This document shows, piece after piece, positions 47,550 through 59,205 of a stretch of DNA of 64,000 nucleotides. Origin of the DNA: Epiperipatus broadwayi (lineage: Eukaryota; Onychophora; Udeonychophora; Euonychophora; Peripatidae). The position numbers were made by a program, and so were the translations under genes. Numbering within the stretch: the first letter of the stretch is position 1; each line of letters starts with the position of its first letter. Location of the stretch: the NCBI GenBank assembly GCA_028023455.1, contig JAQFVV010012394.1, positions 25,309,053-25,373,052 of the forward strand. Reading direction: 5' to 3'. The notes under the pieces are model-generated. The model saw only the letters and a program-made list of their open reading frames with translations. It did no database searches and was not told the DNA's origin.

Positions 47550-47673
47550 AAAATTCTTGTTCTGCTAAAATTTCTGGAAGCTTGTCACTGTTGGGAATTT
47601 ACTGATCATATGTTCAAAATCAAAAAGTTATATGAACGACCACCCCTTCCTCATGATACTTACCATGGGTTTG
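47550..47673 (+). CDS. Host gene exon 4 (unrecognised protein; gene continues)
   Basis: A long T tract and TTTTAG acceptor precede 41 codons plus one base, ending TTTG|GTAAGA, phase 1. The peptide reads KILVLLKFLEACHCWEF, then HMFKIKKLYERPPLPHD and TYHGF. The first part is a probable amphipathic or buried helix. No stop occurs in frame and the donor is strong, so more exons lie beyond; I could not find them in the remaining 16 kb. The intron before it is 14.6 kb. It is the best single exon for a homology search because of its dense aromatic and charged content. Confidence 0.75.
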
Positions 47674-48132
47674 GTAAGATTTTTTTTTTACAAATAAACT
47701 GCTATAAATACAAATATATGTAAAAAGACATATCAACTATTGTCTCTATTAAGCGTCACATGACTTTATCTCCACCTTATATACATTGTACAGTAGTGAC
47801 ATCTATCTTCATTCATATACTTAAATAAATAATTAAAAAATATTAAATGATAGTAGACAGAATATTTCAAAACTTTCTGAAATATTAAAAAAGAAGATGT
47901 TTGGTGAACGATAGAAGCAAAATGAGGGAGAAATAAAAAAGATGAGTTACTTTTACAACTTTACAATGAAAACACAAAACGTAAAGAAATGACATTAGAA
48001 CTAACAAAACTGCATGGATTAAGATGGGATTAAAGAAAAGATAAGATCAAATAATTTTGTAATTTTATATTCCCAGCTGTTGTAGAATTAATCTGTCCAA
48101 AATATATTAAAAAAAATTTGTAATGGAAATAT

Positions 48133-48726
48133 CACATGATTACCTCTATACTAGCACATAATTGTTGTAAACAAAGGCAAAACTCTCCATACAGTAGTGC
48201 CACCCTGTAACAAACAGAGTAATCAATGGATGCCAGAAGGCTTGTGCATAAAATCCCTATCTAGTGCCTACTCATCCAATATCCCCAGACTAGTTTCTGG
48301 CTTGTGGCCATCATCAGTGAGGAGCCTTGGATCTGAGAGCACTGCACCTAGATCTTAGGATCTAATGCAACCCTCCAGCAGCCACCTTTTAACTATACTT
48401 TACTACAAAACTATGAGAATGAAATTGAAAACATTGTTAATATCTTCAAACTAAGCTCAATAGCTTATATAGTCATATGGGTCTGAACTCAATTAAGCTC
48501 CCATACATTTTGGTGTCTTTGGCTCTTAAACAACCATAGCAACCACTATCCTATTAGGCAGGATTAGTGTTAAACCACTAGACATCACATGATCACCTTC
48601 TCTAAACTAGCACATAATTGTTGTAAACAAAGGCAAAACTCTCCATACAGTAGTGCCTTCTGGCATCCATTGATTACTCTGTTTGGCACAGGGTGGCACT
48701 ACTGCATGGAGAGTTTTGCCTTTGTT
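48133..48726. mobile_element. Hammerhead foldback element, compound copy
   Basis: The outer left end is the constant terminus (cacatgattacc). After an arm, a ribozyme and an asymmetric interior, a second short hairpin starts at 48587 with the same terminus (cacatgatcacc). The right end stops inside the arm (gagttttgcctttgtt). The whole is flanked by one 12-bp direct repeat, taatggaaatat, at 48121-48132 and 48727-48738, so both units went in together. Confidence 0.8.
48274..48332 (-). ncRNA. Type-I hammerhead ribozyme, best copy
   Basis: Minus strand, 59 nt. Boxes CTGATGA and GAAAC are intact. Stem II is TGGC/GCCA, four pairs, closing a CACAA loop. Stem III is AC/GT with loop TA, and the ACTAGT palindrome could pair fully between two molecules. 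The cleavage triplet is GTC. Stem I has an inner helix TCCTCA/TGGGGA (all paired, one G-T), an internal loop (AGGC/TAT) and an outer helix ATCCA/TGGAT. An internal loop in stem I facing a stem II loop is the arrangement that speeds natural hammerheads. Cleavage is predicted between GTC and TGGGGA. Confidence 0.85.
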
Positions 48727-49649
48727 TAATGGAAATATGTCAGAATAGTTGCAAGACGATTAAAAAATTATCATTAAATGTACAACAATCATTAATAACA
48801 ATGATAATAATGTTACATTATTTTAATTCACACACAAAAAAATTATGGCTCTTGTTTAAAAAAGAAAACTTGAATTTGGTTTTAAGTTGAAAAGATTGGC
48901 CACACCTAATAGGCTAATTTTTTAAATTGATAATGTTGTGTGGGCTGTGAATTATATTACAAAATATCCAAAATGACCCTTGACAGAAAAAAGGTTTCCC
49001 ATCACATGAATAACATAAAATATGTAGGTAGTTCAGACTGTGCAGTACCAGTGGTCATTAGTTTAATAAAAGGAAAATTTATTTAAAATAATTAAATATT
49101 TGATTAATTTAAAAAAGAGGAAACATTTTTATCACTTTTCTTTAATTTCCATTTCTCATTTCTAATAACAAGAGATCATTCACCTTTTAGCTTACACAAC
49201 ACACGATAAAACATCAGTTCTCTACTCAAGCGCCATCTGTAATTTTTGAAGTACTCAATGATTACCATATGATAGTGGATTTTAATGATTATATCAGACT
49301 TGTTTGTATCTTTATTAGTGAGGACTTGGAGTTCAGGTGTAGATGATAATACAAGCAAGTTGGAATTTTGAATTTCAGGCTTTTAACTCAAACCATGAAA
49401 TGGACTTAAAAGAGATTATATATTATTTCTAGGCTTAAACCCAAGTTTTCATTGATAGGTCAAAATCAAGAAATTGGTCTAAGATAGTGACTTAAATGAA
49501 ATATCATCCGGTATTCACTGATTATTCAAACTTACTATAGATGGCACTAAAATAAAGTTGCTCTGGATTTTATCACTTTTGACTCTTTTATAATTCTTCA
49601 GTTAAAAATCAAGTTGTACTAATATAGTTGGCATATGACATTCCATTCT

Positions 49650-52600
49650 TTACATATGATATGATTTCCAACTTTCTTATACACTTAACAATAATACTTT
49701 ACTCTAACAGTTTTGACTGTCCTGCAGTCATCATTGGAGCTACAATATCCAAATATATAATCATACAATTAATACATTATATTTATATACATAATCAATA
49801 ACTTAGCCTGACTATTATAAATAATCATTTTCCATTTTATTATTCTGCTCTTAACTAATTTTATTTTCTTATTTATAGTATTTTATTATTAAATTATTCT
49901 AAATCAATTTTTGTTATAATTTTAAAACTTTAATCTTTAAACTCTACTATTTAATCTATCATTTTATTATTATCTTTTTAATTACATATTTTTTAATTAC
50001 TTTTAAACTATTTTATTTTTATTATATGTTTAACTATTAACTTTTTTACATTAATATAATAATAAGAATAATATAATATAATGGTCAGGCTAAGATCTAT
50101 ATTATTGATTCAACATTATCAACCGTTATCAATCCACTACAGAATGAAGGTCTCTCCAAGTTTAATCCATCTGCTCCGATTTTTAGCTTCTCTCCTCCAC
50201 ATCACCTCTGCATACTTTCTTATTTCATCCGTCCATCCACATGTGTTTTTTTTCTGAGTCTTTTATAATCTCTTGGAATCCAGTTTACGATTTCAATTGT
50301 CCATCTATTATCATCTCTTCTAGCAATATGTCCAGCCCAACTCCACTTCAGACTTGTTAATTTTTTCAATGAGGTCAGTAACACCTGTTTGTTATCTTAC
50401 TCATATATTGTTTTCGATCTCTTCTTGTTACTCCCAACATGCATCTCTCCATACTTCTTTGAGTGGTCTGAAGTCTCTGTATTGCTCTTCTATTAAGTGT
50501 CCAAGTCTCAGATCCATAAGTAAGAACTAGTAAAACATATTTATTAAAAACCTTCCTTTTCAAACTCATGGGCATATTTCCTTTTAGTATCAAGTTATTT
50601 CTACCAAAAGCACTCTAAACAAGTTCAATTCTACGATTAATTTCATCCATTATATTTCCATCTGTATTAATAATCTGACCAAAGTATTTGTAATTTAACT
50701 TCTTCTAATTCATCATAATCAATCTTTATTTTTATATTTTGAGAAAATCCAGTAAACATTATTTTAGTCTTTTTATCTTTAGTCCTACTTTCATCATCTG
50801 ATAACTCCTGCAACATTTCCTGCAGCTCTAAAGTATTATTTGCAAAAACAACTACATCATCTGCAAAATCTAAATAACTTAAATAATCTCTATTAACTTT
50901 CATTTCTTTAGCTTCTCATTTTAACCACAAAATACTTCTTGCAGCACTGCTGTAAAACGTTTTGGCGATATGGAGTCACCGTATCTTTCAACATTCTCAA
51001 TATTGTCTTTCCTAGTATGTAATCTAATTGTTGCTGTTGCATTTTTATAAATATTCTTTAAAATATGACAATATCCTGGATCTATACCTTGATAATCCAA
51101 TGCTTTAATCACTGAAGAAATGTTTATAGAATCAAATGCCTTTTTATAATCTACAAATCCAAAGCATAATGACAACTCACATTCATTTGTCCTTTTTATA
51201 ACTTCTCTCAATATCTAGATATGACCTATTATACTAAAACCACTTTTAAATCCAGCTTGTTTTCTTGGTTGATGGAAATCCAATGTTCTCTGTAGATGAG
51301 TTGTAATTATCTTGGTAAAAATTTTGTATAAAACTGATAAAAAGCTGACACGTCTGTAATTTCTAATATCTTCTTTATCACCTTTTTAAAATATTAATAT
51401 TAATACAGCATTCTTCCAATCATCTGGTACATCTTTTTTTTAAATATTTGGTATATAACTTTGCTCAAAAAAATTCTATTTCTTCACCTGATTCTTTTAA
51501 TATATCAATTATAATTCCATCACAACCTGGAGCCTTACCTTTCTTCATACATTTAATTGCATGTCTCACTTCTTCATTTAAAATTCTGGGCAATTTAGAA
51601 GATGTAATAAATATAGGAGGTACTTGTTCTTTATTACTATATAATTCTTGATAAAAATCTTCTACCCATTTTATGATGTCATCTCTCTTTTTAGTAACAA
51701 TTCCATCTTTTTTTCTTATTGCAGATATAAATTTTCTACCAATACCAAAATGTTGTTTTACACTCTTGAAACTTTTATTCTCTTCTATAGCTTTCCTTGC
51801 TAGTCCACAATTATACTTTCTTATATCATTTTCAACTCTTTTCCACACCATTTTACAAAATTCAAGATATTCAATTCTTTTTAATGCATCATTTTTGTAT
51901 TTTTAATGCATCATTTTTGTATATCTTCATATTCCTTCTTTTCTTCATAAATTCTTTAGTCTCAGTAGAAATTTTATTGGTCAATTGCTGCTTTTTTCTA
52001 CCAGTCATCTTTGTTGCAATTTTTAAAAGTGTATCAGTTATTTTCATATTAATTTCATTCAAATATGAATCATGTTCGAAATCTACTAATACTTGAAACC
52101 GAATTGTATGTTCTAATTTAAAATCATTAGAATGTTTCTGAAGATTAGGAATATCAACTGTAAATATTGTTTTTCTTAATAATTTTTGTCTCTCTAGTTT
52201 TGCATTAATATATATCTTACATTTTACTAATTGATGATCACTTTCTGTGTTAAATTTATTAAGAACATTACAATCTTAAAATATGTATTTTCTGTTAGTC
52301 AAAATATAATCCAATTCTGCTGTACCTTCATTGGGATCCTTCCATGTCCATTGCCTTTTAACATTTTTCTCAAAAAAAATAATTCATAATATAAAGTTTT
52401 TTTTCTGCAAACTCCACAAGTCTATGTCCTCTCTCATTTCTATTATCATAACCAAAATTACCTACAGCACTTTCATTTGTTTACCAAGTCTAACATTAAC
52501 GTCCCCCATAACAATTTTAAAATGTTGTTTACTCTGATCAAAAGCCTTTTGTACATCCATATAAAAATCTTCTACTACTTCATCACTATGAGAACTTGTT

Positions 52601-53533
52601 GAGGCATAAATCTGAATTATCTACATTTGATATCTGCTATTAAGTTGTATAACTAATCTTGCCACTCTGTCCAATACACCATCAATCTCCACAATGTTAT
52701 TCTTCCACTTTTTATTTATAATGAATCCTTTCCAATATTTGTGCTTTTATAATAGAGTACATGTCCACTTTTTAAATCAATTGTCTCTTCAACTTTTCTT
52801 CTAACTTCACATAGTCCAATAATGTCCCAGGTTTAATATAAGACAGTTATTTTAATTCTTGCAATCTTTCTTCTCTTAAAAGTGATCTGCAGTTGTAAGT
52901 ACCTAAATAAAAAATCGTCATCAAATAGCAGCCTGGGTCCACAATCAGTGGATTCTTAGCACCTTCTGCCTTTGGCCACTAACTGCTGCCTTGGTCTCCT
53001 GGGAATAAGAGCCAGGATTGTCTGTCATAATTGTATATATCTATTGGAAAAATATTTATCATTTACACAAACATTCATTCTGCCTTATCAGGTAACTGAG
53101 AAGAAAGCCCATGGTGTTTTTTGATCTTAAACTCAGAGGTAAAAAAACAATAAACTCACCACGCTGGCTAATGTGTGTTGATGAACAGCCCATCCATGTT
53201 CATATACTATATGAATAATCATATAGTAATAGCAGCTGCAATGACAAGAATATATGGAGTGGACATTTAGGAATTTGCCCTGCTCAGTTTCTTTAAGGTC
53301 TCCAAGAGGAATCAAAGGGTCTCCTTTCAGTTAATAGCAAACTATTTTCTGCAGCCATGTTATTGATTATGTATATAAATATAATGTATTAATTGTATGA
53401 TTATACATTTGGATACTGTAGCTCTAATGATGACTTCAGGACAGTTGAAACTATGAGAATAAAGTTTTGGTGTAAAAATTAGTATTGTTAAGTGCATAAG
53501 AAAGTTGGAAATGGTATCATATGTAAATATAGA
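49650..53533. mobile_element. Foldback element (third family) split by an RTE insertion
   Basis: Outer arms 49650-49822 and 53360-53533 are inverted copies (landmarks ccaactttcttat, ctgcagtcatcattgg, and their complements). An inner pair, ttagcctgactattat with its complement at 50075-50095, closes a ~250-bp loop. Removing 50111-53359 and one copy of ttattgatt restores one palindrome. Hammerhead-like cores lie in both arms (minus near 49706-49740, plus near 53420-53460), each with mutated boxes. Confidence 0.75.
50111..53359 (-). pseudogene. Near-full-length RTE-type LINE, 3.25 kb, broken ORF
   Basis: The 9-bp target duplication ttattgatt is at 50102-50110 and 53360-53368. On the minus strand, the endonuclease lies near 52850-52280 (IQIYASTSSHSDE, VMGDVNVR and RQWTWKDPNEGT blocks). 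RT runs from 51851: KGKAPGCDGI, motif A FGFVDYKKAFDSI, then motif C LDFADDVVVF near 50870. The C-terminal block VLTYGSETWTLNRR is near 50520, with the 3' end at 50111. The length matches the usual ~3.2 kb of RTE elements, which have one ORF and a short 3' tail. Several frameshifts and stops make it inactive. Truncated relatives occur at 729, 29766 and 62811. Confidence 0.85.
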
Positions 53534-53934
53534 AATCAATACATAAAGAAAAGAGGAAAAAAATTGTATTAATTGCATTCTTTTAAACACTGCATAAAGC
53601 TTTTGAAATAATTTGCAAAAATTAAACAGGTTAAAGAAAATATTTTCCTATAATGTGAAATAATTTTTATAAAGCAATCTCAAAATAAATGTGTTTGTAC
53701 TTGTATTATAATAAAATATTTGGTTTACAGAATATTTACAAGTGTACTTAGTTTATTATTAAAAATAAAACATTTTCTTATAATGAGAAATTAGTTAAAC
53801 TATTGGTAATTATCAAAAGTATTCTATCAATACATGATTGGTGTAAATGGCCACTTGTTTATGGGTTGAAATCAAATTCGTAAGAAAATGACAAACACAG
53901 CTCATGAACTTTTAAAATGTTTAATTAACAATGA

Positions 53935-54586
53935 ATTATGTGATGTAGCTGCTCCTTTATTGAAGTCAGGAATCTCTCAGCGACTATGCCCAGAGAAACT
54001 TGTTAGACACCTTACTTTCTCTTTCCATTCTCCACCCTAAATTTTTCCCATATTCTTCTCTATCCTGCTCCATCCTATTTCCACAACATCATCTTTGTCC
54101 ACTCCATGTCCTTTATATCCAGATCCCCCTTATCTTTTTTCAAATCCAGAATAAAGACTAAGAAGCCACTAACTGTATAATCAGTTTATATTTATTCTCC
54201 CAGAATTTCATTATTTGTGCTCTTTCTACTTGCAATTACAATAAATTTAATAGATGCCTAATATTCTCTATGCCTTCTTTACATAACTTGTAGACTAAAT
54301 TAGCCACCTCTATTTATGTGTGTATTTCCTTGTTGCTAATGATTTCATTTGAGCCTTAAACAGTAAACTATTTTCCTTTCTATTATCATAAATTAACTCA
54401 CACCCAATATTCTGTTTACTTCTATATATATATAAACTCTTTTTACTTCCCATACTAGTTCTCCATCTCTCCAGCTTCCTATTTTTTATTAATGCATCTA
54501 TTCTTCTATCCATTCTTTACCAACATAATACTCAATAATCCATCTAACACAATCATCCCACTTTTGTACAAAGTATACTGATATAG
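53935..54586 (-). mobile_element. LINE 3' part, distal piece (split by PLE)
   Basis: Same family as 46795-47140 (landmarks aatctctcagc, ccacaacatcatctttgtcc and tccccc). A minus-strand frame near 54310-54513 includes KLERWRTSMGSKK, then LLFKAQMKSLAT. It ends at 54586 with atactgatatag and continues, in the same strand and sense, at 59417. Confidence 0.7.
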
Positions 54587-54924
54587 TTGTATTTTTATAT
54601 TGAAGTATTTCCATCATCTAATATGAGTATTGAATGTCTTTAGAAAAATTTAACTTTTATTTAAATACTCCAAATACATTCATCTGTTAGTAATAGTACA
54701 TCAAATAGGCTAGTATATGCACAATGTATCTTCTCCATCATCTAATATGAGTATTGAATGTCTTTAGAAAAATTTAACTTTTATTTAAATACTCCAAATA
54801 CATTCAACTGCTAGTAATAGTACATAAAATAGGCTAGTATATGCACAATGTTTCAAGAGGTATTTTTCTTCTCTCTTCTTCAGGTGTTGCTGACCTGACC
54901 AGTGGCAGTACGAACATGGGATTA

Positions 54925-54995
54925 GAACCTGGACTCTTAGATTCTTGAGCATTGAATTTTAAGGTAACATTTTACCAACTTAGCCATCCTGCCAA
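54925..54995 (-). other. tRNA-like segment of the PLE 3' region
   Basis: Complement of the segment at 31731-31815. B-box relic gattagaacctgg, A-box relic ccaacttagccatcctgcc. Immediately downstream of the PLE stop. Confidence 0.6.
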
Positions 54996-55025
54996 AGGCA
55001 ACAGTCAATAAAAATTTCATTTTAC

Positions 55026-57355
55026 TTATCTCTGAGGTTCCTCCTGATTTCTCCACTTTTTCCTAAGAGCAAAATTGATTAGTGGTTTCCATACATTATG
55101 TATCGTCACACTGGGTTTTATGGGATTTTTTGCCATTGTCCTGTGAGCAGGTTTAAATTTTCTTCTTTGAACCTTTTCTTCTCTATCAAATATTTTTGTA
55201 TTTTTCCCAATTGAACATATATTCATTGGCGCATACATGGTCTGCTACCTTGAATACATATGTTTTCTCTCTTCTGATAATCAGTTTTATGTTTTTGCAA
55301 GAAATTTTCAATGGGATGACTGGTCTTACCAATATAGGTTCTTCCACATTCACATGGTATTTCATAGATGCATTTTTTTCATTTTAGCATTTCAAGTTTA
55401 GGCTTTGTAGATGTTAGAATTCTTTGTAGTGTGGTATGGCTCTGGAAAACTGTTCTGATGTTATACTGATTGCAGATTTTCCTTAAGTGTCTGCTACACT
55501 TCAGTACCAATAATTGTCTTTTCTCTTGATGGTTCTTTTTGTTGTCTATTTAACATTTCTTAATAAAGGTGATGGATAACCATTTTTCACAAGAGTTTGT
55601 TTTATATAAATCTTTACTTTTTCCAAATTGCTGGTTTCTGAATAAACTTCTTTGGCTCTATTGTATAGTGATAGTATAACTCTATGTTTTGTGTTTCTAG
55701 TGTGATTGGATGTATAGGTTATGTATTTTCCTGTATGTGTAAGTTTTCAGTAAACTGTAGTTTTGATTTGCCATGAGATAGTCTTGTCATAAGAATATCT
55801 AAGAATGCCAATTTTTGTTCTTGTTCTGATTCTATTGTAAATTTAATTGAAGTGGATATGTTGATGTGTTTCCAAAAAGTTTGTAGCAGTGCTTCCCCAT
55901 GTGGTCATACATCAAATGTCATCCACATACTGAAGCCAAACTTCAAGGTGGATATGGAGTAGTTTTTATGGCTAAAGTTTTAAGTTCTTCCATGTAAATA
56001 TTGCTAATCAGGAGAGACAATGGTGAGCCCACATCCATTCCTTGATTTTGTTGGAAGAATTCTGTGTTATATTGAAAGCAGGTTGTTTTTGTACAGAATG
56101 TTAATAATTCCATTATACTATCAATAGGAAGAGCTGTTTTGATTTGTCAACTATTATCACCATTTAATCTTTTCCTTACAATAGACAATGCTTCTTCACA
56201 TGGTATTATATTTGTGAATAAACTTTCCATATCAAAGCTTGCCAGTAAGTTAGTTTTTTCAATTTTCATGTTCCTGATTAATTCTAGTTTTTAGAATCCC
56301 TGACAAAGAACCGAGTCTTGGATGCCAAAGGATTTAGAACTTTGAGAAGGAATCTTGCCAAATTTTGGCAAGGAGAATCTCTAAAACTAAGAATAGATCT
56401 TAATGGAACATGATCCTTATGGATTTTAAGTAGACCATAAAGATGAGGAATTTTGCTGAAATATATTTTACTTTTTTCTGAATCACTGAAGTACCTGTGA
56501 TGCTTTCTGAGTAATGCTTGTAACTTTGTTTCTGTACTTGGTATCAGATTTTTTTGCCACTTTTCTATATTGGCCTGCTGTCAGAAGTTATTGTATTTTG
56601 GTGTCATAATCAGCTGTATCCATTACAACTGTTGTATTGCCTTAGGAGAATAATTATAGATTTAACTACTTTGAGAGATTTAATTGCTTTCCTCTCACCA
56701 TAGAATATGTTTGACTTTAATTTTTGTTGCTTATCAAGTGTTCGTTTTATTCTCCAGTGAATTCTGCTGCTTCTTCTAAAGCCAATTTTTGAGTGATGTC
56801 CTCAGTGACTGCCATTATATCTAATAAAGGGATATTAGATGGTGTTATGTCAAGTTTAATCCTCTTTCAAGAACAGAAATTTCAGTATCTGTTAGATGTT
56901 TAGAACAGATTTTTAACAGATGAAGTTGGTACATTATGATTTTTGATATGCCCATGTAGGTTAGCAAGTTTCTTCTTTTGACATTCTTTTATTTTTCCAT
57001 GTAATATAGAATATGATTTTCTTACTGCTTGAGAAACTCTCATGAAGTCTTCATCAGTAAGTTTATTTTTTAGAAAACATTCTACACTATTAATGGAATG
57101 CATTGTTTGATACTTAGAAAACCTTTGAACATTTATTCCTTCTTTTAACAGAGCTTCACTTGCTCTCCGAGTAATTTTTTCAGCTCTCTGAAAGTGAATT
57201 GGAGGTTTTAGTTGCAAACCTTTAGGAATTATCCCTTCAGATTTACATAAGAAAGTTAATAATAAATTGAAAGGTTTCCAGTCTCTCACATGCATGTACT
57301 GTTGCTTCTCAGACAGCCAATCAGATGTTAAGATAGCAGTCTGAAGAGCAATCAA
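55026..57355 (-). pseudogene. Penelope-like RT + GIY-YIG protein, broken
   Basis: The N-terminal region runs from 57355 (151 codons open; blocks RDWKPFNLLLTFL, RRASEALLKEGI). The RT has ASFDMESLFTNI near 56230, QGMDVGSPLSLL near 56030, and the catalytic box QYVDD at 55918-55932. After it, KLAFLDILMTRLSHGKSK is near 55790. The C-terminal GIY-YIG nuclease follows: CECGRTYIGKTS-like codons near 55350, then CSIGKNTKIFDREEKVQR and NVWKPLINFALRKKW to the stop at 55026. Many stops and frameshifts separate the blocks. RT followed by a C-terminal GIY-YIG domain is the defining order of endonuclease-bearing PLEs. Confidence 0.85.
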
Positions 57356-57835
57356 GCCTCAATACATAACATTTTTGATAAGAGAAGGATGGTTCCACCC
57401 TTCTTTTAACTTAACTTTTTATATATATAAGCCAGTCTTAAGCATCTTGGTTTGAAAGCATTAAGCCATAAATACATTCATATATTACTCACTGAGTCTT
57501 AATTTATGATAATATAGTGCGAAATCTTAAGATACATTGCTGATAACTTATATTAACATCTAGAAAATTATGGTGGAGTAAATCTAAGATTTAGTGCTAT
57601 AGTATTGTAAATTAAGATTCAGTGAGTAATGTATGAATGTATTTATAGTTTTATGCTTTCAAGCCAAGATGCTTAAGACTGGCTTATATATATATAAAAG
57701 TTAAGTAAAGAGAAGGGTGGGACCATCCTTTTCTTATCAAAAACTCTGTCATGTGTTTAGGCATGATTGCTCTTCAGACTGCTGTCTTAACACCTGATTG
57801 GCTGTCTGAGAAGCAACAGTAGGTGCATAAGAAAA
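57290..57835. repeat. Head-to-head palindrome at PLE 5' end
   Basis: Left arm ending near 57550 and right arm 57570-57830 pair over about 250 bp (landmarks ctcagacagccaatcaga, ccagtcttaagcatcttgg and their complements). The right arm contains the beginning of the PLE ORF in the opposite direction, so two PLE 5' ends face each other. Confidence 0.8.
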
Positions 57836-58149
57836 TTAAATGATTTTCTACTTTGGCCAGCTTTAGACATAATTTTTCATAATATCTAAAGTTTGATATA
57901 GTATCAGATCCATACTAAATACTTAGTGTTTTCCTGAAGGTTTGTGATAATGGTGTTCTAGTTGCATTATTATATTGGACTATTTCCACCATCTAATTTG
58001 TGTATTGAATGTCTTTAGAAAAATTTATTTAAATATTCCAAATATATTCAACTGTTAGTAATAGCACATCAAACAGGTTAGTATATGCACAATGTTTTGA
58101 AAGGTATTGGGAGACTTCTTCTTCAGATGTTGCTGGCCTGAACAGTGAC

Positions 58150-58235
58150 AGTACTAGCATGGGATTCGAACCTGGACCCTTAGATTTGAATTTTAAGGTA
58201 ATGCTCTAACCAACTGAGCCATCCTAAAGGCAACA
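58150..58235 (-). other. tRNA-like segment, second PLE copy
   Basis: gggattcgaacctgg (B-box complement, well conserved) and ccaactgagccatcc (A-box complement). This is the best-preserved box pair of the four copies, but part of the middle is missing. Confidence 0.6.
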
Positions 58236-58310
58236 GTCAGTAGAAATTTCATAAACTTATCTATGATGTTCATCCTAATTTCACCACTTCCTAAAGAGCA
58301 AAGTTGATTA

Positions 58311-58640
58311 GTGATTATGTATAGTCACACTAGGTTCGCTTATGGGATTTCTTGCCATTATCATGTGAGCAGCTTCTTTAAATTTTCTTTGTACCTTTTC
58401 TTCTCTATCCAATATTTTTGTATTTTCCCAATTAAACATATGTTTATTGGCATATACATGGTCTGCTATCATAGACACATCTGTTTTCTTTCTTCTAATC
58501 ATCAGTTTGTGTTCTTACAAACATTTTTCAATGGGATGATTGGTCTCATCAATATATTTTGTTCCACATTCACATGGTATTTCGTAGATGCAGTTTTCTC
58601 TTTTCAGCATTTCAAGTTTAGGCTCTGTAGATGTTAGAAT
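58311..58640 (-). pseudogene. PLE C-terminus, second minus-strand copy
   Basis: The frame 58502-58308 encodes HVYANKHMFNWENTKILDRE, then the same FKEAAHMIMARNP and SVTIHN blocks as the main copy. An upstream decayed part reaches 58640. It is part of the composite at 54587-59416. Confidence 0.7.
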
Positions 58641-58865
58641 TCCTTGTGTGGTATGGTAACAGCTTGGGATGATTGGTCTCATCAATATATTTTATTCCAC
58701 ATTCATATGGTATTTTGTAGATGCAGTTTTCTCTTTTCAGCATTTCAAGTTTAGGCTTTGTAGATGTTAGAATTCCTTGTAGTGTGGTATGACAACAGTT
58801 TCCAGAGCCATACTACACTACAAGGAATTCATAACATCTAAACTGATAATTAGAAGAAAACAGAT

Positions 58866-59205
58866 ATGACTAAGGTAGCAGACCATGTATGTGCCAATGA
58901 ATATATGTTCAATTGGAAAAATACAGACATATTGGATAGAGAAAAAAGAAGAAAATTTAAAGAAGCTGCTGCCATGACATTGGCAAAAAATCCCATAAGC
59001 CAATCTAATGTGACTATACATAATGTATGGAAACCACCAACGAACTTTGCTTTTAGGAAAAAGTGGAGAAATCAGGAGGAACCTCATAGATAAGTATATG
59101 AAATTTCTAGTGACTGTTGCTTTTAGCAGGATGACTCAGTTGATTGGAGCATTACCTTAAAATTAAATACTCAATCTAAGGGTCCAGATTCGAATCCCAT
59201 GCCAG
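58866..59205 (+). pseudogene. PLE C-terminus and tRNA-like segment, inverted copy
   Basis: The plus-strand frame 58866-59093 encodes KVADHVCANEYMFNWKNTD, then RRKFKEAAAM and NVWKPPTNFAFRKKW. A tRNA-like segment (gatgactcagttgattgg, then gattcgaatccc) follows at 59120-59205, and the PLE end runs to 59416. Confidence 0.75.
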
